DNA of 64,000 nt from Cannabis sativa (lineage: Eukaryota > Streptophyta > Magnoliopsida > Rosales > Cannabaceae): assembly GCF_029168945.1 (NCBI RefSeq), contig NC_083604.1, positions 63,690,211-63,754,210 on the forward strand, read 5' to 3'. The translations under genes were made by a program, and so were the position numbers. A model generated the notes under the pieces. The model was not told where the DNA came from. It saw nothing but the letters and a program-made list of their open reading frames with translations, and searched no databases. Positions 22,061 through 33,968 of the stretch are shown here, piece by piece (position 1 is the first letter of the stretch; the number at the start of each line of letters is the position of its first letter).

Positions 22061-25000
22061 GTGTTCGCTATCACTCAGGCTGATGCAGATGCCAGCCCAT
22101 CAGTTGTCACAGGTCAGCTTTTTATTAACAACTCGCTATATTCAGTGTTGTTTGATTCTGGGGCTACACATTCTTATGTGGCGGCCAGAGTCTTTAGTAA
22201 ATTGGGTAGACCATATGATAGATATGAATCAGGGTTTGGAACCACATTGCACAGCGGAGAATTGGTTATCTCCAATAGGTGGATTAGGTCTATGCCGATC
22301 AGGATAGATGGTAGAGAGTTAAGTGCTGATCTGATAGAGATGAGTTTAGTCAAATTCGATATTATTTTAGGAATGGATTTCCTATCTAAATATTCGGCGA
22401 GCATTGATTGTAAAAGGAAGATGGTGGTCTTCCAACTGGAAAGTGAAGAACCGTTTGTATTTGTTGGTTCAGTTCAGGGATCTCGGATCCCGGTGATCTC
22501 GGCTATGTCACCTAGAGAATTGTTGCACGGCGGTTGCTTAGGGTTTCTGGCCGTGGTGGTGGACACCACTCGGCCAGATACCATTCGGCCAGAAGACATC
22601 AGAGTGGTTCGGGAATTTTTGGATGTTTTTCCCGAAGAACTTCCAGGGTTACCACCTCAGCGGGAGATTGATTTTTTGATTGACTTGGCACCAGGGGTGG
22701 AACCGGTTTCCAAAGCCCTGTACAGAATGGCTCCAGCTGAACTTAAGGAATTAAAAATTCAGCTCCAAGGGTTGCTTGACATAGGGTTCATTCGGCCCAG
22801 TGTGTCACCCTGGGGAGCCCCGGTTTTATTCGTCAAGAAGAAGGATGGATCTATGAGGATGTGCATCGACTACAGGGAATTGAACAAGCTGACGGTGAAG
22901 AATAAATATCCACTACCTAGGATCGATGACTTGTTCGATCAGCTTCAGGGGAAGACGGTCTTTTCTAAGATTGATATCCGTTCGGGTTATCATCAGTTGA
23001 GAATCCGAGAGGAGGACATTCCGAAGACAGCTTTCCGCACTAGGTATGGACATTATGAGTTTCTGGTTATGTCATTCGGACTAACCAATGCTCCTGCAGC
23101 ATTCATGGACCTGATGAATAGAGTATTCAAGGATTTCCTCGATCTCTGTGTGATTTTGTTTATCGACGACATCCTCGTGTACTCTCAATCAGAAGAGGAG
23201 CATGAGTTACATCTTCAGATGGTACTGCAACGGCTTCGAGAACATAAGCTTTATGCCAAGTTCAAGAAATGTGAGTTCTGGCTATCTCAGGTGTCCTTCC
23301 TAGGGCACATTGTGAGCAAAGAAGGGATCAAGGTGGATCCCGGGAAGATCGAATCCGTCAGGGATTGGCCGAGACCGAAGACAGTGACAGAGATCAGAAG
23401 CTTCTTGGGTTTAGCTGGGTACTACCGTAGGTTCGTCGAAGGGTTCTCTAAAATTTCAATGCCCCTAACCGAGCTTACAAAGAAGAATCAGAGATTTATT
23501 TGGTCAGACAAGTGCGAAGCTAGCTTTCAGGAGCTAAAACAGAGGTTGATTACTGCTCCAGTACTAGCTTTGCCTTCGGACAAGGAAAAGTTCGTAGTAT
23601 ATTGCGACGCATCCAAATAGGGTTTGGGGTGTGTATTGATGCAAGCCGATCGGGTTATCGCTTATGCCTCCCGTCAGTTAAAGGATTATGAACAGCGATA
23701 CCCGACTCATGATCTAGAGTTGGCCGCAGTGGTTTTTGCACTAAAGATTTGGCGGCATTACCTTTACGGGGAAAAGTGTGAGATCTATACCGACCATAAA
23801 AGTCTCAAATATTTCTTTACTCAGAAGGATTTGAATATGAGACAAAGGCGTTGGTTGGAATTAGTGAAGGATTACGATTGTGAGATCCTCTATCACCCCG
23901 GAAAAGCCAATGTAGTGGCCGATGCCCTGAGTAGAAAGGGTCCCGGGCAAATAGCTAGTATGGTTCAGATCTCACCTCAGCTAGCAGAGGACATGGTTAG
24001 ATCCAGCATTGAGTTTGTGATAGGTCAGCTTCACAACTTAACGCTGCAATCTGATCTGTTGGAAAGAATAAAAGTCGCTCAGATGACAGATCCGGAGTTA
24101 GTGAAGATCCGAGATGAGGTGTTGGCTGGACAAGCCAAGGACTTTTCAGTGTCAGATAGTGGGATGCTTTTGTATAAAGCCAGGGTTTGTGTTCCGAATA
24201 GTGTGGAACTTAGGAATGAGATCTTTGAGGAGGCTCATTCTACCCCGTATTCTCTGCATCCCGGCACCACTAAGATGTACCAAGATTTGAAACCGTACTT
24301 CTGGTGGAACGGTATGAAGAAGAATTTGGTAGAATTCGTATTGAGATGCCTCACTTGTCAGCAGATTAAGGCTGAGCATCAGAGACCAGCAGGGTTGTTG
24401 CAGCCTCTAACCCTACCAGAATGGAAATGGGAAGATATTACGATGGATTTTGTGGTCGGGTTACCTAGGACCACGGGTTTATTTGATTCCATCTGGGCCG
24501 TGGTGGATCGATTTACGAAATCTGCTCATTTTCTGCCGGTTAGAACAACATTCACAGTGGATCAGTTGGCAGAATTGTATGTTAGAGAGATAGTAAGACT
24601 TCACGGGGTACCGAAGTCTATAGTTTCGGACAGGGATCCGAAGTTCACCTCCAAATTTTGGCAAAGTTTGCAAAGAGCAATGGGTACAAAACTGAAATTT
24701 AGTACAGCATTCCATCCTCAGACAGATGGTCAGTCCGAAAGGACAATTCAGATATTGGAGGACATGTTGAGAGCCTGTGTTATGGACTTTGAAGGCTCAT
24801 GGAATAAGTATCTACCGTTGATAGAATTTTCTTACAACAACAGTTATCAGAGTACGATAGGGATGGCTCCCTATGAACTGTTATACGGTAGGAAATCTAG
24901 ATCCCCTATCCACTGGGATGAGACAGGGGAGAGGAAATACCTAGGTCCAGAGTCAGTGCAGCGGACCAATGAGGCAATAGAGAAGATAAAAGCTAGAATG

Positions 25001-25519
25001 CTTGCCTCACAGAGCAGACAGAAGAGTTACGCAGATCCGAAACGCAGAGATGTTGAGTTCCAAGTAGGGGACCATGTGTTTTTACGGGTATCTCCGATGA
25101 AGGGGATTAAATGTTTCGGGAAAAGAGGCAAGTTATGCCCTAGATTTACAGGACCTTTCGAGATTCTCGAGAAGATAGGTCAAGTGGCATATCGGTTAGC
25201 ATTGCCTCCAGCCTTATCAGCAGTTCACAACGTATTCCATGTCTCGATGTTGAGAAAATACGTTTCAGATCCCTCTCATATACTCAGTTATGAGAGCCTT
25301 CAGTTATAGCCAGATATGACTTATGAGGAACAGCCAGTGCAGATCCTGGATAGAAAGGATAAAGTCCTTCGGAATAAGACCATAGCATTGGTCAAAGTTC
25401 TCTGGAGAAACAGCAAGGTGGAGGAAGCCACCTGGGAGCTAGAGTCAGATATGAGAACTCAATATCCAGAGTTATTCAAGTTAGATTTCGGGGACGAAAT
25501 CCTTTTAAGGGGGGGATAG
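22061..25519 (+). pseudogene. Gypsy B pol: protease, RT, RNase H, integrase, chromodomain, with two in-frame TAG stops
   Basis: The reading frame holds every pol domain in order. Numbered from 22061, protease has DSGATHS at residues 32-38 and RT has FIDD at 367-370, with RNase H starting at D516. TAG at 23618-23620 follows, then the frame resumes. Numbered from 23624, [10 protein letters not shown] lies at about 56-65. Integrase has H205, H212, C242, C245 and the DD35E triad D275, D336, E372, and the GPF motif is near 510. A second TAG at 25307-25309 separates the chromodomain-like tail (25310-25519). Both stops look like CAG-to-TAG changes; Gypsy A has CAG at the second site. No frameshift is seen in this 3.4 kb. 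The first codon at 22061 is GTG within the ancestral gag-pol frame, so no natural start is claimed. Confidence 0.92.
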
Positions 25520-25520
25520 T
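25505..25520 (+). other. Gypsy B polypurine tract
   Basis: TTAAGGGGGGGATAGT lies directly before the 3' LTR, the standard plus-strand priming site. Confidence 0.85.
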
Positions 25521-27854
25521 TGTAAAGCCCGCTTAGTTAATTTGGAAATTATCAGTTAATTATGATTAATTATGAAATTATTTATAGCTATTTAAATAAT
25601 TTATTATACTGTTATTTATGGAATTCAGAAATGCATGGTTATGTTATTCAGTAGTTTTCATATTTTGCATTTCCGGTGCCCGGTATTTTGGAACTCGGCG
25701 TTTGGCTCAGTAGAAATCACAATTTAGTATGTTAGTAAATTGGGACGGGTTTTAGACATTGGGAATGTCGGGAATGGCCGGGAATTTAGAATTTCCCAAA
25801 AATACCCCTTTAGTATGATTTATGTGGTTTTATGGTGGAGGGGCAAAATGGTCTTTTTGCCCCATTAGTATTTTGTCTTTTGTGATTTTATGAAATGGAA
25901 AATAAATGTTTATTTGATTATTTGTTGGCTGAAATGAGTATATGTTAAGTGGCTTTATTCATTAATTCATTTTTTACAAAAGATTACACTTAGAAAAAAT
26001 TACAAATTTTCAAACTCTCTCTCTCTCTTTTCCTCTCTCTCTCTCTCGGCTGTGCATGTGGGTGCAAAGGGCTGGATTTTTGCTCTGATTTTCAAGTGAA
26101 TTCTCATCCAAATCTAAGCATTCTTCAAGCTAGGTTAGCTTCTCTTGTTTTCTCTTGAAATTTGTTGAAATTTTGATGAAAATATGATGATTCATGCATG
26201 ATTGTTAGTTGCTGTTGCTGCTGTGATTTTGTTGTTAATTTATGTGGTTTAAAGCATGTTTAATTGAAGTTAAATGAGCTGTTTTGAAGCATGTTAGTTA
26301 GGTTGTGTAAAGCTTTGAGTTTTCTATGCAAAATATGTGATTTTTTGAGAGAAAAGGTTATATTTTGTTGTTGTGATGTTGTGGAAGTTTGCTTGTGTTT
26401 CCAGAGGTGATTCTAAGCTTGATTATGTAGAATTAAGTTGGTTTGATTGCATGCTTGGTGGTTTTGCTCAAGTTTGAGTTTAGAACTCAAAGCTTGAGCT
26501 TTAATGGCAAATTTTGTATCTGTGGTTTCTGGGTAGGTTTGATGCCTTGGATATGTTATGTGGGGTATATGGAATAGGTCTGGAAGGTTTGAATCAATTT
26601 GGGGTTGATTTGAGCAAGTTATGAAAAATTGAGTGTTGCTGCCTGCGAGGAACCGGAATTCCGGTTGTGCATCCGGAATTCCGGATGAGGGTCCTGAATT
26701 TCCCAGAACCGGAATTCCGGTTGGGCAACCGGTCTACCGGTTGGGGAATTTTCAGAACCCGTGTTTTTCCTCGTTTTTATGTTTTAAGGGGTATTGGCAT
26801 GCTTTGTATCGATAGGGAAACTTTTAGTTCCTAGTTTAAGTCCCCGGGAAGTGATTTAGCGTGTCACTTATAGCGTTGTGATTTTTATGGTTTAGGAGCC
26901 TGTAATCCGCCGCTCAGCTAAAAGTTCCAGTCAGGTTGACCGGCACACCTGAATTCGGAATCCAGGTAAGATTAGTATAATAGTATGCATATGTAGATTA
27001 CATGTTTAGCGTGCATGTAGGAAGCCTATTAGATTACATTAGTTATGTATGTTGGCTTCGAACCATCCAACCCTGTCACGTCGGTACAGGCTGGAGTATG
27101 ACCAGCAGCCGGAGTATGACCGGTTTGACCGATCAGGATGACACTTGGTTGGTGGTTCCGTACTATTGACGTATCCCGTCGGTACAGGCTGGAGTATGAC
27201 CAGCAGCCGGAGTATGACCGGTTCGACCGATCAGGAGGATATAGTAACACGTCGGTACAGGCTGGAGTATGACCAGCAGCCGGAGTATGACCGGTTCGAC
27301 CGATCAGGTTGTTACGTGTCAATAGTACCGTCCCTATGAACGTTCAGAACTCAGTACCATGTTGGACATGGCAGTAGTGGCTCAGTACCATGTTGGACAT
27401 GGCAATAGCGGGACTCAGTATCGTGTTGGACACGGCAGTTAGAATTATGTATGAGTATTTTTATGCTTTTCTTACTGAGTCTGTCGACTCACAGTTCTAC
27501 GTTGATGTGTAGGTAAAGGCAAGGCTAAAGCTGATGGATCGTGAGCGAGCTTGTGAAGATTGTACATGTCGGGGCGGTTAGGCCTGGAGCGTACGATCAT
27601 CGGGACAGCGAGGCTGATTTTTGTAACTGGTCGTTAGACGACCCTTATTTTATGTATCAGTTAATCAGTTAAATCTTTTTGTAAATGATTTTATAATTGG
27701 GATCCCGAGTCTTTTGTAATATTATTTTATGAGTTTAATTAAAAAGCAAAAATTTTAATTAATCACGTTTTTCCATAAACCTCGTTGATTAGCAACGAGC
27801 TGCACAGTATGTTTAAAAATCACGTAATACGCCTATGTTAGTTAGGGTGTTACA
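25521..27854 (+). repeat. Gypsy B 3' LTR
   Basis: This LTR is 2334 bp, about 90 bp longer than the 5' copy. It has a third tandem unit (about 27249-27310) and a 10-bp TTAATTATGA duplication near 25560. The palindromes near 26650-26690 are longer than in the 5' LTR. Confidence 0.95.
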
Positions 27855-30312
27855 GCACCATTGGTCTATCTACTGTAGACCTGCATGTTACGCTCACATG
27901 CCTATTTATGTCTACATGGTGTAGACCTATGTGTTGCGCTCACACATTTCTTTATATCTACGTGGCGTAGACCTACGTGTTGCTCTCACACGTCTAGTTA
28001 CAATAAGGCCCTAGAATAGTTCATCTCGGTTCTGATTACCGAGTCTAACTTGATTATGCCTTGAACGCATAACCCTTAATCTTAATATGTATAACACATA
28101 ACTGACGGTGCCCACTGCACCATTGGTCTATCTACTGTAGACCTGCATGTTACGCTCACATGCCTATTTATGTCTACGTGGCGTAGACCTACGTGTTGCT
28201 CTCACACGTCTATATACGATAAGGCCTTAGTAGGGTTTACCTCGGTTTTGCTTCCCGAGCCTAACCTGGTTATGCCTTGCTCGCATAACCCTATTCTTAT
28301 ATATATATACGTAATCCATACATTACGTTCTTTCAACGGTTTATCCTGGTGATATATACCAGGTCTAACCCAGTTATGTCTCATTCACATAACTTATAAC
28401 ATACATGCGTGTATTCAACATTTACTACAACATATATAATCTTAGGGTAATAACCCTAACTTACAAACAAGTAATCACTCATATAATACACTTCTATATA
28501 CTCAGATAACATTTACTAAGAATGTTAACCCTAACTCATGCTTTCACTGGATTCTTAATATTCTAGGGTAATAACCCTAGACCGCATTAAAATTAACTCA
28601 AGGTACCAACTTACCGAGTCTAGCTTAATTATGCCTTAAGCGCATAATTCATAATCTCAATATATAAATTTATCCAACATGGCATAGTATTTATACAACA
28701 TATATCACTAGGGTAATAACCCTAGGCTATTAAACCGCTCATGTTAGGGTACTAACCCTAATCCCGGTTACTAAACTTTCATGCATATCATTCACAATAT
28801 AAGCGCCACTGCGCATACTCTACGTGCTAATCACTGTCTTACCTGATGTCCTCCAATGATAGAGATTCCAAATCCCCCGGTGCTCCTGATCAGGTGCCGG
28901 TAATCCTAGTCACACAATCCGGGATTTCACAAATAGGGTTAACTCCTAACTTCATTTTCATAAATATTCACATGGCATTTAAAACTCACATATTCAGATA
29001 GAGCTCGAAAAGAGCTTTCCAACGGTATATAGAACACCCAAATCGGAGTCCGGATCACAAAGTTATGGCATATAGAAGTTTGCAAAAAGGGTCTGTCCAG
29101 AAAGAAATGGGCGCGCCGCGGCATGCTAAATACCATGCCGCGGCACGTGGGTTCAAAACCCAGAAAACTCAAAAACCAGCAACGATTTTCATGCCCAAAA
29201 CTCATCCAAATCACCCCAATTCACAACCAAACTCTTAAATCAACAAATAGGGTTGCTAGCAATTATTAAGGGGTCAAAATAACATATTTCATGCATCAAT
29301 TCCAACATAAAACCCCCAAAACCAGACTGCATATATATCACAAAATCATGTTTAACTAAGGAACTTCAAGCTCTTGAACAAGAGCTTCATCCTCAACAAC
29401 TCAAATAATTTTCCAGCAATAACACATCTTAGAAACACATGATTCCAAGCTAGAAAATACCATAAAATCGCTGCCCAAATTCATCAAAGAAGCATACAAC
29501 AACAACAAGCTCAATTTTAACAAGATTACCACTAATCCACTTAACATGCAACAAAGAACATTCAAAACTTAAAACATGCTTTTACCCCAAGAATTTCAGC
29601 AAGAATTCAACAATCAATTTCAAATAATTTCAGCAAGAAACTACCTCAATCCCAAGCTTAAAATCCTTCCAAATCAAGCTCCAAAATCAAGTAACACCAA
29701 GCAATTTTCTTCAATTCTTAAAATTGAAAATCAAGAGAGCAAGAGAGGGAGAGAGGGTCGGGTAAGAGAAAGGGATAACACCAGAAATTAATCCCATTTT
29801 TTCCAAAAAAAAAATTATCTTTATCCATCATAGAAAATAAAGGTCAAATGACCAAAGTGCCCTTAGGGCTAATGCACACTTATTCACCCACACAAGGGTA
29901 TTTATGTCATTCCACACTCATTTATTTCCAAATAAATTTCAGATTTCATATTATCAAATAAAATGCCAAATAATTCAATTCAAATTGCATTTCGGGCCCG
30001 AACCCCGTTCAGCCTGAAATACCCGGTTGTGACTATACAGCGCCAACTTGTCAGAACACACCTGAAAAGACAACACAGGCGTACTATATAATAATATAGT
30101 TCTATTAAGCACATAATTAAATTAATTTCATCAATTTACCCTTCTCGGGTCATAATTACCAAAATGCCCCTGGCTCACCAACGGGGTCTTTAACATACTA
30201 AAATTCATATAAATTCACATATATTGAACTATATAATAATATAATTCCTCAATTACTCATAATTGTCTAGTCAGGGCTTTGCTAATCCTTTTTCTTAATT
30301 CCGGGTATTACA
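27855..30312 (-). repeat. Gypsy A 5' LTR, proximal part, with an extra 262-bp unit
   Basis: The LTR resumes at GCACC (27855). A 262-bp block (27855-28116) repeats again from GCACC at 28117. The other LTR has only one copy, which accounts for the length difference (about 3159 versus 2897 bp). The remainder matches 11770-13862. Confidence 0.9.
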
Positions 30313-30546
30313 GTCAACACAGTGGAATGTGATTGTGATCATATGAATCAAAAGAATAAGTCCCTGTTTCATCAGTGTTTTTAGATTTACACTAATGTGA
30401 TAATCAGCGATGATGTGTACTTACACTTCGAGTAAGTGTTATGTTCTTTCCAAGACATTAGTAAAGTATACTAGTTTCGAATGTATGGAGTATACAATGG
30501 ACTGAACCGATATTGCAACTAAGTTAAGACATTACAAACTTACCGT

Positions 30547-30577
<31 letters not shown>

Positions 30578-32048
30578 TTCCAAGTCAATATCAGTAGTTG
30601 ATCTTAAGATTAAAAGAATCTAAATCTTGATATGCTTAGGCTCAACTCAAGAGTACTATTCATGTTCTTTGATTTATTAGTTAAGCCTACTTTTGGGTCA
30701 GGGTGATACGTATATTTTGGGAACATGATTGTATGATTGAGTGGGAGTGCTGAACATAAATATGGAATCTATAGCTTCTACTGGTGTATTGAAGTCAAGT
30801 GATGATTCCCTTCGAGCTTAGCAAATAGAAGTAAATGGATGAGCTCTTGTTTAACTGACTAATTATTAGATCACTAAACACCATTTACAGGTAGCTAAGT
30901 GTTTTAAGGGGCAAAATACATTAAGGGGTGAGAACGGTAAAGAAATCCCATCTCGATGTAGATCATCTATATAGAGGATCTTTAAATCACAATAAGATTA
31001 TAACAATGGTTAAATGAGATAGCATATTGATATCGTGGAACATATAATATGCTCTATATAAGTCTAAGAGTCCAATTCTAAGTTCTAAGATTGGATTCAA
31101 CGAAGAATTAATAAGTAGGAATTTACTTGGTAAATTTGGTTCACTTATTGGAAGCTCAGCATATAGATCCATGGTCCCCATTCTAGTTGAGAACGTTCTG
31201 CTTGTAAGACTCATGAATTGATTCGTGATTGATCAATTATAATTCTAAAGTTAGACTATGTCTAATTTGTGAATTTTCACTAAGCAGGGGTGAAATTGTA
31301 AAGAAAAGAGATTCTAGATTTATTTATTTATTAATGGACTTTATATGTCTAGTTAATAATTAAATTAAATGACAATATTATTTAATAATCTATTTTAGCT
31401 ATTAAATAATTAGTTTTGGCATTTAAATGGTTAGAATTGGAAAATTGGCATTTTTGAGAAAATAGAAATAAAATTTGTTAAAACTGCAAAATTTAGTGGG
31501 GCCCATTATCACACCATGGCCGGCCACTAATTGTGGAAATTCAAATTAATATTTTTATTATTTTAATGCCAAATAATTCATAACCTAAACCTAGTAGTTG
31601 TCTATAAATAAAAAGTGATGGCTCAGTCAAAACAACACATTCATTAGTTATCTGACAGAAATTTCTCTCTTCAGAAAAACTGAGCCTTCCCTATTCTATT
31701 CTATTGGCCGAAATCCCTCTCTCTCTTTTCTCTTCGTATATTTCGAACCCTAGTGAAAGAGTAAGTGCCCACACACAGCAAGCAGTAACTCAATCATAGA
31801 TTGGAAGACTGTGAAGGATCAAACTCAAAAAGAAGGACATTCGGGCTCAGATCTTGATAATACTCTGCGATAGAAAGGATACAAGGGTTACAGATCTGAG
31901 TGGAAGGAGACATTAATTCCGCTGCATCAATGTAAGGTTTTCTTAACTTTATATGTGTTTAATTTATCGTTTTAGAAAGTTCATATTTAGGGTGTTAAAT
32001 AACATACTTGTGAGTAGATCTAAGATCCTGGTAAAATAATTTCCAACA
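30313..32048 (+). repeat. Element 1 5' LTR, second part
   Basis: After the GTCAA duplication the LTR continues exactly where 10965 left off and ends TTCCAACA at 32048. It includes a (TA)n run at about 30547-30575 and a TATA box at 31603. Confidence 0.9.
31603..31610 (+). promoter_or_regulatory. TATA box of element 1 5' LTR
   Basis: TATAAATA is conserved in all four related LTRs (33503, 41669, 51115). In each it is followed by an AGTGA block (GTGATGGC here, GTGAAGGC in element 2) and the AAAACTGAGCC or AAAACCTGAGCC block, so it is the likely core promoter. Confidence 0.7.
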
Positions 32049-32070
32049 ACTGGATTCAGAGCCATGGTAA
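32049..32070 (+). other. Element 1 primer-binding site
   Basis: The sequence ACTGGATTCAGAGCCATGG lies just after the LTR. It resembles the initiator tRNA-Met site with internal changes. GGTAA at 32066-32070 is the target duplicated by element 2. Confidence 0.65.
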
Positions 32071-33968
32071 TGTTGGGTTTTATGCCCTAAATAAAACTCA
32101 TTTCAATATAATCAGATTTATTTATTAATATAGATCAGAAATAACATTTAATGTTGCATGGTTCACATGATTTATTTACTGATTATATGTACATAATGTA
32201 TAAATTCATCTGAAACCCTTTTCACATACATGATCCTGTTTATTGTGTCGTCAACACATTGGAAAGTAAACATGACTATGTGAATAAAGTTTCCTAGATT
32301 TATCAGACATAGGGTTTTACTGATATGATAATCTACAACAGAGTTTACTTGCATTTGGAGAAGTGCTATGCTCTTTCCAGAGCATTGGTTAAAGTAAAGC
32401 TCAGGTTTGATGCATGGAGTATGCATCAGAAGGGACCAGTATTGAACTTTGACTTAGATTTAATTAAACTTACCATAAAATCTATTCAAGTCAATATCGC
32501 CAAGTTGATCCTAGATCAAATGTTCTTAATCCTGTTATGATTAGGCTCAATCTTGAAAGGCTATTCGTGTTCTTTGATTTGTTAGTTAAGCCTACTTTTA
32601 GGTCAGGGTGATACGTACATTTTGGGAACACGGTAGTGCAATTGAGTGGGAGCGCTAACATAAACATGGAATCTATAGCTTCTATCTGGCGAATAGTAAG
32701 CAAAGGATGATCTCCTTCGAGCTTGACCAAACGAACATAAATGGTGGAGTACTCATTTCACATAAGCTGAAATATCATTTATACGGGGTCAAGTGTTTTA
32801 AGGATAAAATACATTGTAGGGTGTTACGGTAATCTAATCCTTTTACAGTGTAGATCATTCATATAGAGGATCAGTGATCAAATTAGGATTATAACAATGG
32901 ATAACTAATGATGCGTCTATATGGTGGAACATATAGAGCATTCTATATACTTAGAGTGCAATTCTAAGTTCTATGCGTGGATTCAACGAAGAATTAATAA
33001 GTTAGTGAATTTTAGTGCTAAATTCTTGATCTACTTATTCGAAGCTCGGTTATATAGACCCGTGGTCCCCCCACTAGTTGAGATAATATTGCTTGTAAGA
33101 CTCATGTAATTGGTTTTGATTAATCAATTATAATTCTCAAATTAGACTATGTTTATTTGTGAAGTTTTCACTAAGTAAGGGCGAAATTGTAAAGAAAGAG
33201 TTTATAGGGGCATATTTGTTAATTATGATACTTTGTATGGTTCAATTAATAAATATGATAAATGACAATATTATTTAATAATTATTTATAGTTATTAAAT
33301 AGTTAGAATTGGCATTTAAATGGTTGAATTAGAAAATTGGCGTTTTTGAGAAAATCAGATGCAGAAAAGATAAAAACTGCAAAATTGCAAAAAGTGAGGC
33401 CCAAATCCACTATGTAGGGCCGGCCACTTTTGTAGGGGTTTTCCCTCTGATATTTTCATTATTTTAGTGCCAAATAATTCAAACCTAACCCTAGTGGAAT
33501 GCTATAAATAGATAGTGAAGGCTTCAGGAAAATTACACTTAAATTTTCTATTTTTCCTTCAGAGAAAAACCTGAGCCTTTCTCTCTCCCTATCTTTAGCT
33601 GCCACTTCTTCTTTCTCTTCCCTCTTGAATTTCAAAATTCTTAGTGTATGAGTAGTGCCCACACACAGCAAGTGATACCTCAATCATAGTGAGGAAGATC
33701 GTGAAGAAAGACTTTCAGCAAGAAGGAGTTTCAGCATCAAAGATTCACAGAAAGAGATCCAAGTTCAGATATTGATAATGCTCTGCTACAGAAAGGAATC
33801 AAGGGCTAGATATCTGAACGGAATGAGTCATTATATTCCGCTGCACCCAATGTAAGGTTTCCTAAACTTTATATGTGTTTAATTTATCGTTTTAGAATGT
33901 TCATATTTAGGGTGTTAATAAACATACTTGTGAGTAGATCTAAGATCCTGGTAAAATAAATTCCAACA
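32071..33968 (+). repeat. Element 2 5' LTR
   Basis: The 1898-bp LTR starts TGTTGGGTTTTATGCCC and ends ATTCCAACA. It has a TATA box at 33503-33510. The next bases ACTGGCCTCAGAGCCATGG form the primer site. Confidence 0.92.

Larger units (their letters stand above)
18310..27854 (+). mobile_element. Gypsy B: full-length Ty3/Gypsy chromovirus, nested in Gypsy A
   Basis: A complete 9.5-kb element has LTRs at 18310-20553 and 25521-27854, TG/CA ends, and a GCACC duplication at 18305-18309 and 27855-27859. It carries a primer site, gag, pol with chromodomain, and a polypurine tract. The LTRs differ mainly by repeat-number indels and a few substitutions, suggesting a recent insertion. The relatedness of pol to Gypsy A and the chromodomain tail suggest the Tekay/Del chromoviruses. 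Confidence 0.95.
10966..30312 (-). mobile_element. Gypsy A: Ty3/Gypsy chromovirus, minus strand, internally deleted
   Basis: The element starts TGTAACGCC, ends GGGTATTACA, and is flanked by GTCAA (10961-10965 and 30313-30317). The uninterrupted LTR copy at 48.7 kb contains the empty site. Its order on the minus strand is LTR, primer site, gag remnant, RT scrap, RNase H, integrase, chromodomain, polypurine tract, LTR. The long LTRs (about 2.9 kb), the tRNA-Met-type primer site and the C-terminal chromodomain-like region suggest the Tekay/Del group of chromoviruses. Gypsy B has split its 5' LTR. Confidence 0.9.

Noticed and set aside
32325..32730. Small frames in the LTRs of elements 1 and 2
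   Set aside because: They are repeated in every LTR copy, occur on both strands and lack domains.
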